From contig CALSTU010000004.1 of assembly GCA_943789355.1 (NCBI GenBank), positions 1-64,000 on the forward strand: DNA of 64,000 nt, in the 5' to 3' direction. Under the pieces are notes generated by a model. That model did no database searches. It saw nothing but the letters and a program-made list of their open reading frames with translations, and had not been told where the DNA came from. The stretch comes from UBA7430 sp002478765. Its GTDB lineage: Bacteria > Bacteroidota > Bacteroidia > Flavobacteriales > UBA7430. Below are positions 17,763-24,748 of this stretch, piece after piece. The translations under genes were made by a program, and so were the position numbers. Position 1 is the stretch's first letter, and every line of letters begins with the position of its first letter.

Positions 17763-18450
17763 ATCGAAACAAATAACCACATTAACCTTTTTCAAATACA
17801 ACACGCTCAGAACAAAAATTTGGGCTTTTGGCATGATGCAGTATGCTCACCAAGATTTAAGTAACGTTGCTGGACTTGAATTTTACAAATTGATGGGCAC
17901 GGGAAATAAGTCAGGCTTCAACCCCTTTCCGGACTGGTCCACCTATTGTCTTCTTCAGGTTTGGAAGACCGATGCCGATGCCGAACACTTTTTTGAAAAC
18001 TCAAGGTTGATGGAGCGTTACAGAAATAAAACATCCGGGCAAATTACTTATTTCCTAAAAAACATTGCGGCCCACGGGCTGTGGTCCAAAAAAGAACCCT
18101 TCATCAAGTCGGACTCCCTCAGTGAAGAGAACCTCCCTATTGCAGTAATCACTAGAGCTACCATAAAAAATAAACACCTCATAAAATTTTGGAAATATGT
18201 ACCCAAAGCTGAAAAACCCATTGAAAAAGCAAGCGGGCTAGAATTTAAAAAAGGGATTGGTGAAATGCCTATCAAACAGATGGCCACTTTTAGCATCTGG
18301 AAGAATGCGGAAGCCATTAAAAAATATGCCTACGAAAGTCCGGCCCACAAAAAAGCGATTGAAATGACGCGAACCTACCAATGGTACAGCGAAGAACTCT
18401 TTTCTCGATTTCAGCTGTACCGCACAGAAGGCTCCTGGGAAGAATCGTAA
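17755..18450 (+). CDS. CrtA-like carotenoid oxygenase, probably 2-hydroxylase
   Basis: 231 residues of the spheroidene-monooxygenase (CrtA) family: WAFGMMQYAHQDL, GLEFYKLMGTG, FNPFPDWSTYCLLQVW and GEMPIKQMATFSIWK. ATG 17755 overlaps the crtY stop. Purple-bacterial CrtA makes 2-keto groups, but a crtA relative in Flavobacterium P99-3 is known as a carotenoid 2-hydroxylase in myxol synthesis. Because this copy sits with cruF, crtD and crtY, the 2'-hydroxylase role is the better inference. The expected product is a (deoxy)myxol-like pigment; a 3-hydroxylase (crtZ) would be elsewhere. Confidence 0.82.
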   Translation: MNRSKQITTLTFFKYNTLRTKIWAFGMMQYAHQDLSNVAGLEFYKLMGTGNKSGFNPFPDWSTYCLLQVWKTDADAEHFFENSRLMERYRNKTSGQITYFLKNIAAHGLWSKKEPFIKSDSLSEENLPIAVITRATIKNKHLIKFWKYVPKAEKPIEKASGLEFKKGIGEMPIKQMATFSIWKNAEAIKKYAYESPAHKKAIEMTRTYQWYSEELFSRFQLYRTEGSWEES

Positions 18451-18462
18451 AATCAAATCTAC

Positions 18463-18864
18463 ATGCTCTTAATCAATCTTATACTCAGCGGGATTTTAAT
18501 GGGAATCATTCTCATGACTCAATTCGTCAGCTACCCACTCTTAAAATCAATTCCTGAAAATTCCTTTACAAACTACCACGCTACCTACACAAGATACATT
18601 GCGCCTCTGGTTGGCCCCTTGATGGTTTTCGAACTAACGATCATCAGCTTACTCACCTTTCAAGACGCTACAGACACCCTTCTAATCGCAAGTACTGCAC
18701 TTGTTATCCTTATCTGGCTCAGCACCATTTTTATTCAAGTACCGCTACACAACAAACTTGCTGCTGGCCATGATTCAAAAAAAATAAACCGTTTGATCCA
18801 AAGCAATTGGATACGAACACTCTGCTGGACGATTAAATTCACATTGGCACTGATGCTTCTGTAA
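18463..18864 (+). CDS. Small four-helix membrane protein, DUF1772-like
   Basis: 133 residues, starting 12 bases after the crtA-like stop and so probably the last gene of the carotenoid operon. Four hydrophobic segments are visible (1-28, 47-67, 73-93, 115-133), with PLLKSIPENSFTNYHATYTRYIAP and WLSTIFIQVPLHNKL between them, resembling small DUF1772/anthrone-oxygenase-like membrane proteins. Its role in pigment synthesis or photoprotection is not known. Confidence 0.7.
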   Translation: MLLINLILSGILMGIILMTQFVSYPLLKSIPENSFTNYHATYTRYIAPLVGPLMVFELTIISLLTFQDATDTLLIASTALVILIWLSTIFIQVPLHNKLAAGHDSKKINRLIQSNWIRTLCWTIKFTLALMLL

Positions 18865-18943
18865 TCCTTTTCAGACAACTGTTGAGACGCCTCCTGAAGC
18901 ACTTGTTTTTTTGGATTTCAAATGATTACGCACAAATTTATCT

Positions 18944-18982
18944 TGTATAACTTTTTTGTTAAATAATTATACATTAAATTTG
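18944..18982 (+). promoter_or_regulatory. Promoter of the azurin-like gene with a TGTATAA dyad
   Basis: The -7 box TAAATTTG is at 18975-18982. Immediately upstream are the inverted arms TGTATAA (18944-18950) and TTATACA (18967-18973). A TGTATAAA motif also occurs in the SDR promoter of the light-stress operon at about 22.4 kb, so a common regulator such as the neighbouring B12-MerR is possible. Confidence 0.5.
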
Positions 18983-19000
18983 TAAAAAAAGATACATAAC

Positions 19001-19498
19001 ATGAAAAAACATACCACATCAATTTTAGCGACTTGTGTGCTAATTATGGCCAGTTGCGGATCTCCGGAGACTAAAACCACCGTAGAAACAGCTCCTGTAG
19101 TTGTTCAAGAGGAAGAGAAAGTTTGGGAAGAGTTTGAAATCAGTGCTACCGGTAATACCATGCAAGACATGATGTTCTCCGAAAAAAATATTAAAGTAGA
19201 AGAAGGGGCATGGGTTCGCATAGAGCTCTACAACGAGGGTGTAGACGCTGCAATGATTCACAACCTGTTAATTTGCAATTACGGAACTCGTAAAGAAGTT
19301 GCGATGAAAGCGATTGAAGCAGGAGCTGAAAACCAATTCATTCCCAACCACAAAGATTTAGTTGCGGCATCTGATCTAGCCCAACCGGGCGAATCCGTAA
19401 CACTTGAATTCAAAGCTCCTGCCAAAGGAAACTATGAATTCTTCTGTAGCTACCCAGGACATTCACAAATGATGAGGGGGTATCTATTTGTGAAGTAA
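19001..19498 (+). CDS. Azurin/plastocyanin-like cupredoxin lipoprotein
   Basis: 165 residues. The lipoprotein signal ends MASC (Cys19), followed by an acidic/Thr-rich linker and a cupredoxin fold. Type 1 copper ligands are visible: His87 in AMIHN, then Cys149, His154 and Met157 or 158 in FFCSYPGHSQMM. It would be a periplasmic, outer-membrane-anchored electron carrier, for example between quinol or c-type cytochromes and an oxidase or reductase. Hairpin 19523-19555 ends the transcript. The partner is unknown. Confidence 0.88.
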   Translation: MKKHTTSILATCVLIMASCGSPETKTTVETAPVVVQEEEKVWEEFEISATGNTMQDMMFSEKNIKVEEGAWVRIELYNEGVDAAMIHNLLICNYGTRKEVAMKAIEAGAENQFIPNHKDLVAASDLAQPGESVTLEFKAPAKGNYEFFCSYPGHSQMMRGYLFVK

Positions 19499-19522
19499 TA
19501 CAAATCCTTAGTAGCTCAATGT

Positions 19523-19562
19523 ACACCAGGAATTGATTCGTTCAATTCTTGGTGTTCTTGTT
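19523..19562 (+). terminator. Intrinsic terminator after the azurin-like gene
   Basis: ACACCAGGAATTGA (19523-19536) pairs with TCAATTCTTGGTGT (19542-19555), one mismatch in 14, followed by TCTTGTTT. It separates the azurin-like gene from the convergent regulator. Confidence 0.7.
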
Positions 19563-19615
19563 TACAGGTATTTATCAAACTGAAAATATAGAAATAAGTT
19601 GCTGTTGGGAAAGGA

Positions 19616-20503
19616 TTATTTGATGCAAGAAACGAATTCATTAAGATTGTGGATGAACTCAACATTCTTGTATTCGGATCCAAGATTAATTTGTTTGGTC
19701 GCCTTTGTGACAATGTGAATTTTTGATTTGGGGAAGTACTCTTTGGATCTTTCAACATGATTTCTGATGCTCGATAAACAGACATTAGATATCGAAAAGA
19801 AAAGTATGTTTTCAACTTGTTGCTTTTCCGATACCTCGGCCAAACATTCCAGAGGTAAATTATCTCCTAAATAAATTACACGATACCCATTTTGTACCAA
19901 TAAAAATTTAGCAAAAAGTAGTCCTATCTCGTGAAATTCTTGCTCTGGAAGAAAAAGCAACCATGTAATCTTCTTTGACTTATCGCGTTTAGAAACAGCA
20001 TCGGTTAAAGCAAAGAGCTTTTGCTTGATCAACTCAGACAGAAAGTGCTCTTGTGAAGGCGAAATTTTGCTAACAAGCCACAACAAACCGACTTTTTGCA
20101 AAAGAGGAATCAACACCACATCATAAAAGGTGATGATTCCCATTTCATGGTAACCTTTATCAAAAGTCTCATGGAACGATTCCTCATCAAAATTTATAGC
20201 AGATTCTAAAAACTTGTTGATGTAATAAACACCCTTAACACCATCATCTTTCGTTTCTCCTAACTGATTCACTTGAAAGACAATTTCTTTTTCACTCATC
20301 TTACTAACATGAGAAATCTTGAAATTGTTTGCCAATAAAAACTGTGTATTGATACCCTTAACCAACAATTCATCATTGTATATTCTGATGTTGGTTTCGG
20401 TACGTTTGGGCAATAAAAAGTCATACCTATTCTCCCAGGTTCTGAGATTTATCTTGGGTATGCCCGTGATTTGTGAAAACTGTTCTATACTATACTGAGC
20501 CAT
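19616..20503 (-). CDS. B12-binding MerR regulator, LitR/CarH type photoreceptor
   Basis: 295 residues. The N-terminal MerR wHTH (YSIEQFSQITGIPKINLRTWENRY) is followed by a four-helix bundle with Trp142 and the Glu152-His153 pair, then a Rossmann cobalamin domain with EFHEIG (His191 as lower axial ligand) and VIYLGDNLP. These are the residues known in CarH to hold adenosylcobalamin and sense light. It probably represses light-stress genes in the dark. It is last in a five-gene operon with SRPBCC, peroxidase, small and SDR genes, and the photolyase lies next door. The light response is inferred from these residues and the context. Confidence 0.85.
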   Translation of the reverse strand: MAQYSIEQFSQITGIPKINLRTWENRYDFLLPKRTETNIRIYNDELLVKGINTQFLLANNFKISHVSKMSEKEIVFQVNQLGETKDDGVKGVYYINKFLESAINFDEESFHETFDKGYHEMGIITFYDVVLIPLLQKVGLLWLVSKISPSQEHFLSELIKQKLFALTDAVSKRDKSKKITWLLFLPEQEFHEIGLLFAKFLLVQNGYRVIYLGDNLPLECLAEVSEKQQVENILFFSISNVCLSSIRNHVERSKEYFPKSKIHIVTKATKQINLGSEYKNVEFIHNLNEFVSCIK

Positions 20504-20509
20504 AACATT

Positions 20510-20527
20510 TGTCTATTGGATTAGACA
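20510..20527. promoter_or_regulatory. Dyad at the start of the LitR-type gene
   Basis: TGTCTA (20510-20515) and TAGACA (20522-20527) form a perfect inverted repeat with a 6-base spacer, in the 26-base gap between the SRPBCC stop and the regulator start. The size fits a MerR-type half-site pair and could allow autoregulation. No -7 box was found beside it. Confidence 0.35.
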
Positions 20528-20529
20528 TA

Positions 20530-21000
20530 TCAAACGGAATTGGAAACATTGAACAAACGTTCCATCACCTTTTTTCGATAGTCAAAAATAGCATTTAATT
20601 GTCGCTTGATCATAAGTGTATTTAAAAGATTCCCTATGAGGCCAAACGGGGGCTTGTACGTAATTATATCCGTCATTCGGACACCCGTTTCTGTCGCTTC
20701 AAAAAAATGTTGGTGGTGCCACAAGGTGTAGGGACCAACTTTTTGTTCATCAACAAAATATTGTTTGTCTTTGACTTGGGTAATTTCGGTAACCCATGCA
20801 AGTTTGATTCCGAGCAAAGGAGCCACTTCGTAGGTAACAATCATTCCTGGATACATTTTTTCTGCCACCTCAGAAGTGATGTGAAACAACATATGATCAG
20901 GCGTAATCTCCTTTAGATTTTTTGGTGACGACGCAAAGTCCCAAATCGTGTCTAAATCGGTATTTAATTCTTGTACTTTTTTAAACTGAAAATGTGACAT
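20530..21000 (-). CDS. SRPBCC/START-like ligand-binding protein
   Basis: 156 residues. A FQFKKVQELN strand, DTIWDFASSPKNLKEITPD (the usual opening of this fold), then alternating strands GMIVTYEVAPLLGIKLAWVTEI and VGPYTLWHHQHFFEA, and a long C-terminal helix IFDYRKKVMERLF. Members bind hydrophobic ligands; homologues often occur beside LitR/CarH, photolyase and SDR genes in bacterial light-response clusters. Spacing to the peroxidase gene upstream is one base, so co-transcription is near certain. The ligand is unknown. Confidence 0.8.
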   Translation of the reverse strand: MSHFQFKKVQELNTDLDTIWDFASSPKNLKEITPDHMLFHITSEVAEKMYPGMIVTYEVAPLLGIKLAWVTEITQVKDKQYFVDEQKVGPYTLWHHQHFFEATETGVRMTDIITYKPPFGLIGNLLNTLMIKRQLNAIFDYRKKVMERLFNVSNSV

Positions 21001-21001
21001 A

Positions 21002-21523
21002 TCACTTGATGTGTTTTGTAATTTCGTTACTCATAGGATTCACACTACTCGGATAGTAGGCAATCAAATCTCCTTTTGGACCCACTAAAAACTTATTAAA
21101 ATTCCAAGAAACCTCAAAATCTCCAAGCTTATTCAAATCACCAGACGTCAGCCAATTGTAGATGGGTGAAACCTGAGACCCTTTGACATCAACTTTGGAA
21201 GACATCGGGAAGTTCACGGAAAATTTGGAAGAACAGAATGACTTAATTTCTGACTCTGAGTTTGGTTCTTGCGAACCAAATTGGTTGCAAGGGAATGCAA
21301 CAACCTTCAAGCGGTCGGAAGAATCATGTAGTTCTTGCAACTCATTGTATTGTGAAGTGTAACCGCAAAACGAGGCAACGTTAACCACTAAAACGTATTG
21401 ATCCTCATAGGATTTCATTGAAACGAGCTCTCCATCAATTGAAGTGTAGGTCAGCTCGTGTATGTTTTGGGCATTTGTACTCATAGTTATCAGTATAATG
21501 GTGAATAGTTGAAACCATTTCAT
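21002..21523 (-). CDS. Glutathione peroxidase-family thiol peroxidase
   Basis: 173 residues with an N-terminal signal peptide (about MKWFQLFTIILITMSTNAQN), so exported. The peroxidatic Cys sits in VNVASFCGYTSQY, the FPCNQFGSQEP motif carries the resolving Cys region with Gln, and SWNFNKFLVGPKG completes the Trp/Asn tetrad. Such Cys enzymes usually use thioredoxin. It would remove (lipid) peroxides formed under light stress, consistent with its place in the LitR-type operon. Its ATG overlaps the stop of the small gene upstream. Confidence 0.9.
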   Translation of the reverse strand: MKWFQLFTIILITMSTNAQNIHELTYTSIDGELVSMKSYEDQYVLVVNVASFCGYTSQYNELQELHDSSDRLKVVAFPCNQFGSQEPNSESEIKSFCSSKFSVNFPMSSKVDVKGSQVSPIYNWLTSGDLNKLGDFEVSWNFNKFLVGPKGDLIAYYPSSVNPMSNEITKHIK

Positions 21524-21684
21524 CCTTGCAATTTTTCAATAGATTGCAAAACCTTGTAGGCTTCTTGAAAATATTGATCGGAAATCTTCCGATCGATGCG
21601 AGAATACTTGTGAGACATCTTTAATAGACTCTTGTACTTGCGTTGCAATTTCTTGCGGGGCGAAAAAAAGCTGAATAAATTCAT
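21520..21684 (-). CDS. Lacal_2735/DUF6435-like small protein, 54 residues
   Basis: Reads MNLFSFFSPRKKLQRKYKSL, then MSHKYSRIDRKISDQYFQEA and a final amphipathic helix. The K-L-x-x-K-Y-x-x-L-L and R-x-x-S-D-x-x-x-x-E-A pattern matches the Lacal_2735/DUF6435 family of short coiled proteins common in Flavobacteriia. The function is unknown. It overlaps the peroxidase start by an ATGA junction and starts one base from the SDR stop, so it is translationally coupled in the light-stress operon. Confidence 0.7.
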   Translation of the reverse strand: MNLFSFFSPRKKLQRKYKSLLKMSHKYSRIDRKISDQYFQEAYKVLQSIEKLQG

Positions 21685-21685
21685 G

Positions 21686-22381
21686 TTACAATAGTTTAGA
21701 TTTACCTCCGTCTACGGCAAATACTTGACCTGTAATCCAAGAAGCATCATCAGATATAAGATGACAAGCTAATGATGAAACGTCGTTGGCAGAACCCACA
21801 CGCGGAATCGGGTGGTTTGCTGCAATACGTTCCTGTTTAGACTCTGAGTTCAACAGATGAGCGCTTAGGGAAGTGTTAATAATAGATGGTGCAATGATGT
21901 TAAAACGTATTTTGGGTGAAAATTCTTTAGCAAGTGAAACGAAAAGACCCTCCAGTGCAGATTTCGAAGCTGCCGTAGAGGCATGAAAACTGAAACCGTT
22001 CTGAGCGCATACCGAAGAAAAACCCAAAACGGAAGGCAGATCTGATTTCTTGAGTGCACCCAAAGCCAGCTTTAAGACTTTATTAAAGCCCAGCACATTG
22101 ACTCGGAACTCATGAAGAAAATCAGACTCCTTAAGAGAGCTAAATGGCTTCAGGTTTATTGTACCTGGACAGTAAACAAGTCCGTCTATGACTTCTGGCA
22201 AATCGAATCCAAAGGATTCAGAATCAAGCACATCAAAATGACTTGACGTCAAATTTTGATGTTCCATACTTAGATCATTGGAGCAAAATGTAGCATAAAC
22301 TGCATGGTTTTGATCAAGAAGTCTGCGAGTTATCGCTTGTCCTATGCCTCCGGAAGCCCCTATAATTAAGTAATTCTTCAT
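21686..22381 (-). CDS. Short-chain dehydrogenase/reductase of the light-stress operon
   Basis: 231 residues from ATG 22381; an upstream in-frame ATG would add 17 residues and overlap the promoter. Motifs are GASGGIG near residue 8, GLVYCPG (the NNAG-like position), the Ser of GFSSVCAQNG, then an altered catalytic region HASTAASKSALEG in which the usual YxxxK reads T-A-A-S-K, so the Tyr is absent. It ends with ITGQVFAVDGG. First gene of the operon. Homologues are common in bacterial CarH/LitR-photolyase clusters; the substrate is unknown. Confidence 0.82.
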   Translation of the reverse strand: MKNYLIIGASGGIGQAITRRLLDQNHAVYATFCSNDLSMEHQNLTSSHFDVLDSESFGFDLPEVIDGLVYCPGTINLKPFSSLKESDFLHEFRVNVLGFNKVLKLALGALKKSDLPSVLGFSSVCAQNGFSFHASTAASKSALEGLFVSLAKEFSPKIRFNIIAPSIINTSLSAHLLNSESKQERIAANHPIPRVGSANDVSSLACHLISDDASWITGQVFAVDGGKSKLL

Positions 22382-22401
22382 TTTGTATATCTTTTGTTTG
22401 T

Positions 22402-22450
22402 CAAATTTATACATTTTGCATAACTTTACCAAAAATTAAATATACAAATT
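22402..22450. promoter_or_regulatory. Divergent promoter of the light-stress operon
   Basis: On the minus strand, TTTTTG and TAAATTTG (22409-22402) are separated by 20 bases, a canonical Bacteroidota promoter for the SDR operon, with a TGTATAAA core overlapping the -7 box. Copies of TATACA and TGTATA occur across the 69-base gap, which also serves the small + strand gene at 22451. A regulator binding here could control both directions. Confidence 0.6.
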
Positions 22451-22624
22451 ATGAGCCGAAGAAGATTATCTACCAAGCGAGCAGAAGATTTGATTTCAGC
22501 AATTAAAGAAAGACAGCCAAAAATCGTCTTCTACACAGAAAAAATCAAGATTAGCCTTCCTAGCATGGAAAGCATTCAACTGTGGAAAAAAAGATACCCT
22601 AAAGGAAAGGTAAGATTTAGCTAG
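22451..22624 (+). CDS. Small basic protein, 57 residues
   Basis: Reads MSRRRLSTKRAEDLISAIKE, then RQPKIVFYTEKIKISLPSME, then SIQLWKKRYPKGKVRFS. It is rich in Lys and Arg with no signal or membrane segment. Family not recognised. It is divergent from the SDR operon, and its stop TAG (22622-22624) shares bases with the photolyase stop on the other strand. Good coding character and promoter proximity support it; a DNA- or RNA-binding role is only a guess from charge. Confidence 0.55.
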   Translation: MSRRRLSTKRAEDLISAIKERQPKIVFYTEKIKISLPSMESIQLWKKRYPKGKVRFS

Positions 22625-23913
22625 TATTTAGCCAATCCTATTTTATAGGTTTCCAATGCCCTTTTTCTGGCATGTTCATGGACAACTATGGGCTGTGGGT
22701 ACTCTAAGGAATTAAGTTCAGGAATCCATTGATTGATGTATTCCAATCGAGCATCAAACTTTTTTGCCTGAGTGTACGGGTTAAACACCCGAAAATAAGG
22801 TGCGGCGTCACAGCCCGTTCCTGCAGCCCATTGCCAGTTACCGTTGTTTGCGGACAAATCGTAATCCAACAGTTTTTCTGCAAAATAGGCTTCGCCCCAC
22901 CTCCAATCAGTTAACAAATGCTTGCACAAGAAACCCGCAGTAAGCATTCGCACTCGGTTGTGCATGTATCCAGTCTGATTCAATTCCCGCATGCCTGCAT
23001 CCACTATCGGGTAGCCTGTTTTACCTACTTTCCACAACTCAAACAGATGTTTGTCGTTAACCCACTGAATGCTATTGTACTTGGGCCTAAAGTTTTCTTT
23101 AATGACGTGGGGGAAATGATAAATAATCTGCATGAAAAACTCTCTCCAAACAAGCTCAGAAGTAAAGGTTTCGGATACTGAACCGATGTTTGCCATCAGT
23201 GATCTAACGCTAACGAGCCCAAAGCGCAAGTAAGGCCCCAAACGAGAAGTTCCATCTACAGAAGGATAATCTCGATGTTTGGCATACTCAGCAACAACAT
23301 TCAAGTCATACGTCTGTACTTTTATTACAGAAGGAGTAATACCGAGTTTGGATTTATGTGGAACCTCCCTGACACATTGCATAAAGAATGGAAACTTTGA
23401 AACGTCATAAATCGTAACAGATTCATAGTGTTGGAGCCATTTTCTTTTGTAGGGTGTAAATACGGTGTAAGGATTGCCGTCTGCTTTTAAAACCTCATGA
23501 GGCTCAAAAATCACTTGATCTTTAAAGGTTTGAACCTCGATTCCGTGAGTCTCCATCATGCGCCCTATCCGTCGGTCTCTTTCTCGGGCATAAGGCTCAT
23601 AATCTCTATTAAAAAAAATATTTACAACCTTGTAATCTTTGATGATGGTGCGCCATACCTCATCAACATTGCCTTTTAAAATTAACAATGAGCTTCCGTA
23701 GGATTTTAACTCTTTGTCAATATCAACAAGGGTGTCGTAAATAAAATTAACCCGGGCATCATCTTCGTTTAATTGATTGGTGATGTCTGTGTCGAAAATA
23801 AAAATTGGCAAGACAGGTTCACCCAGCTTTAATGCATGATACAATGCTGTGTTGTCTTGAAGTCTCAAATCTCTGCGAAACCAAAATACGGAAATGGGCT
23901 TATTAGAAGTCAT
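22621..23913 (-). CDS. phrB: Deoxyribodipyrimidine photolyase (class I CPD type)
   Basis: 430 residues. The N-terminal antenna domain begins VFWFRRDLRLQDNTAL. The C-terminal FAD domain has TSRLGPYLRFGLVS, ELVWREFFMQI, GKTGYPIVDAGMREL, TGYMHNRVRM and LDYDLSANNGNWQWAAGTGCD with the electron-transfer Trp residues. It repairs UV cyclobutane dimers using blue light. The neighbouring LitR-type regulator and carotenoid genes fit a photoprotection regulon. It lies 15 bases downstream of the CIA30 gene on the same strand. Confidence 0.93.
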   Translation of the reverse strand: MTSNKPISVFWFRRDLRLQDNTALYHALKLGEPVLPIFIFDTDITNQLNEDDARVNFIYDTLVDIDKELKSYGSSLLILKGNVDEVWRTIIKDYKVVNIFFNRDYEPYARERDRRIGRMMETHGIEVQTFKDQVIFEPHEVLKADGNPYTVFTPYKRKWLQHYESVTIYDVSKFPFFMQCVREVPHKSKLGITPSVIKVQTYDLNVVAEYAKHRDYPSVDGTSRLGPYLRFGLVSVRSLMANIGSVSETFTSELVWREFFMQIIYHFPHVIKENFRPKYNSIQWVNDKHLFELWKVGKTGYPIVDAGMRELNQTGYMHNRVRMLTAGFLCKHLLTDWRWGEAYFAEKLLDYDLSANNGNWQWAAGTGCDAAPYFRVFNPYTQAKKFDARLEYINQWIPELNSLEYPQPIVVHEHARKRALETYKIGLAKY

Positions 23914-23928
23914 GGGGCTTAGTGATAT

Positions 23929-24498
23929 TTACTCGATGTTAATCTTATGAATTTGGAGCTTGTAGTCTTCATCCACTTTGTTGCCAATCAAAAAACAAAT
24001 TTCTTCGATAAACGAATGGCTGAAAGCAGGTAAGTCAAGATCTCGTCCTCTGTATCTTGGAATGAATTTATCAATATCAACAACAATCTTCTCAGCATAA
24101 CCCTTGGTCTCAAATGCATAAACAAATGCATGAGGGTCAGACGATTTATGTTTGATTCTAAACTGATAAGACTTCTTGTCTCCTGTAAGATGAAGAATGA
24201 ATTTCTTCTTCGCTGACAAGTTTACTTTCATCGGACATCGCACACCTGCAAACCCGCCATTGTTGTCTGTGGAAACATGCCCTGAAAAAACACCGACTCC
24301 CTCAGGCTCAGTGGTGAAAACACTTTCAGAAACACCACCCATCACGCCGTCGCTAAACACCTCCCAAGATGGTGTTTTATTGGGGTCTGTAAAATCAATA
24401 ATAACCTGAGTGTTCTGAGCGTTTGTAGAAGTATATGCCATCAGTAAAAAAATCGATAAATAGTTAAGCATCAGTAAAATTTTAAATGAAGTTCGCAT
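23929..24498 (-). CDS. CIA30-family protein with signal peptide
   Basis: 189 residues. The signal peptide ends near NAQN. The CIA30 jelly-roll follows: IIDFTDPNKTPSWEVFSDGV, MGGVSES, FSGHVSTDNNGGFAGVRC and FIPRYRGRDLDLP are family hallmarks. Eukaryotic CIA30 assists complex I assembly; bacterial copies are uncharacterised and may bind carbohydrate-like ligands. First gene of a two-gene operon with phrB, driven by TTTG-N20-TAAATTTG (-7 at 24581-24574 on the minus strand). Confidence 0.85.
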   Translation of the reverse strand: MRTSFKILLMLNYLSIFLLMAYTSTNAQNTQVIIDFTDPNKTPSWEVFSDGVMGGVSESVFTTEPEGVGVFSGHVSTDNNGGFAGVRCPMKVNLSAKKKFILHLTGDKKSYQFRIKHKSSDPHAFVYAFETKGYAEKIVVDIDKFIPRYRGRDLDLPAFSHSFIEEICFLIGNKVDEDYKLQIHKINIE

Positions 24499-24644
24499 GA
24501 TTAGATGAGGCTACAAACAGAGAAGTCCATATGTTTTTTTTGGAATGTCTGCATTGTGAAATTCATAACAACACAAATTTAAGGCTATTAATCAATCTCG
24601 CCAAACGTTTAAAAATCAAGCGAAGCAATATGCAAAACTATTAG

Positions 24645-24709
24645 AAACTAAACTTAGAAAGATGAAAACTAAACTTCGGCTTAATTATTGATTAAATTGT
24701 TTAGTTTTG
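24645..24709 (+). promoter_or_regulatory. exbB promoter with AAACTAAACTT direct repeats
   Basis: AAACTAAACTT occurs at 24645-24655 and 24666-24676, exactly 21 bases apart. An inverted partial copy, GTTTAGTTTT (24699-24708), overlaps the -7 box TAGTTTTG (24702-24709). There is no TTTG box 20 bases upstream of the -7. Two helical turns between repeats and a weak -33 suggest an activator site; the regulator is unknown. Confidence 0.5.
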
Positions 24710-24748
24710 TTAAAACAAATTCATTTATTCAACAAATTACCAACAAAA

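Noticed and set aside
22621..23913. Photolyase being a (6-4) or cryptochrome-DASH member
   Set aside because: The VDAGMREL, MHNRVRM and NNGNWQWAAGTGCD segments fit class I CPD photolyases; DASH-type insert residues are not seen.
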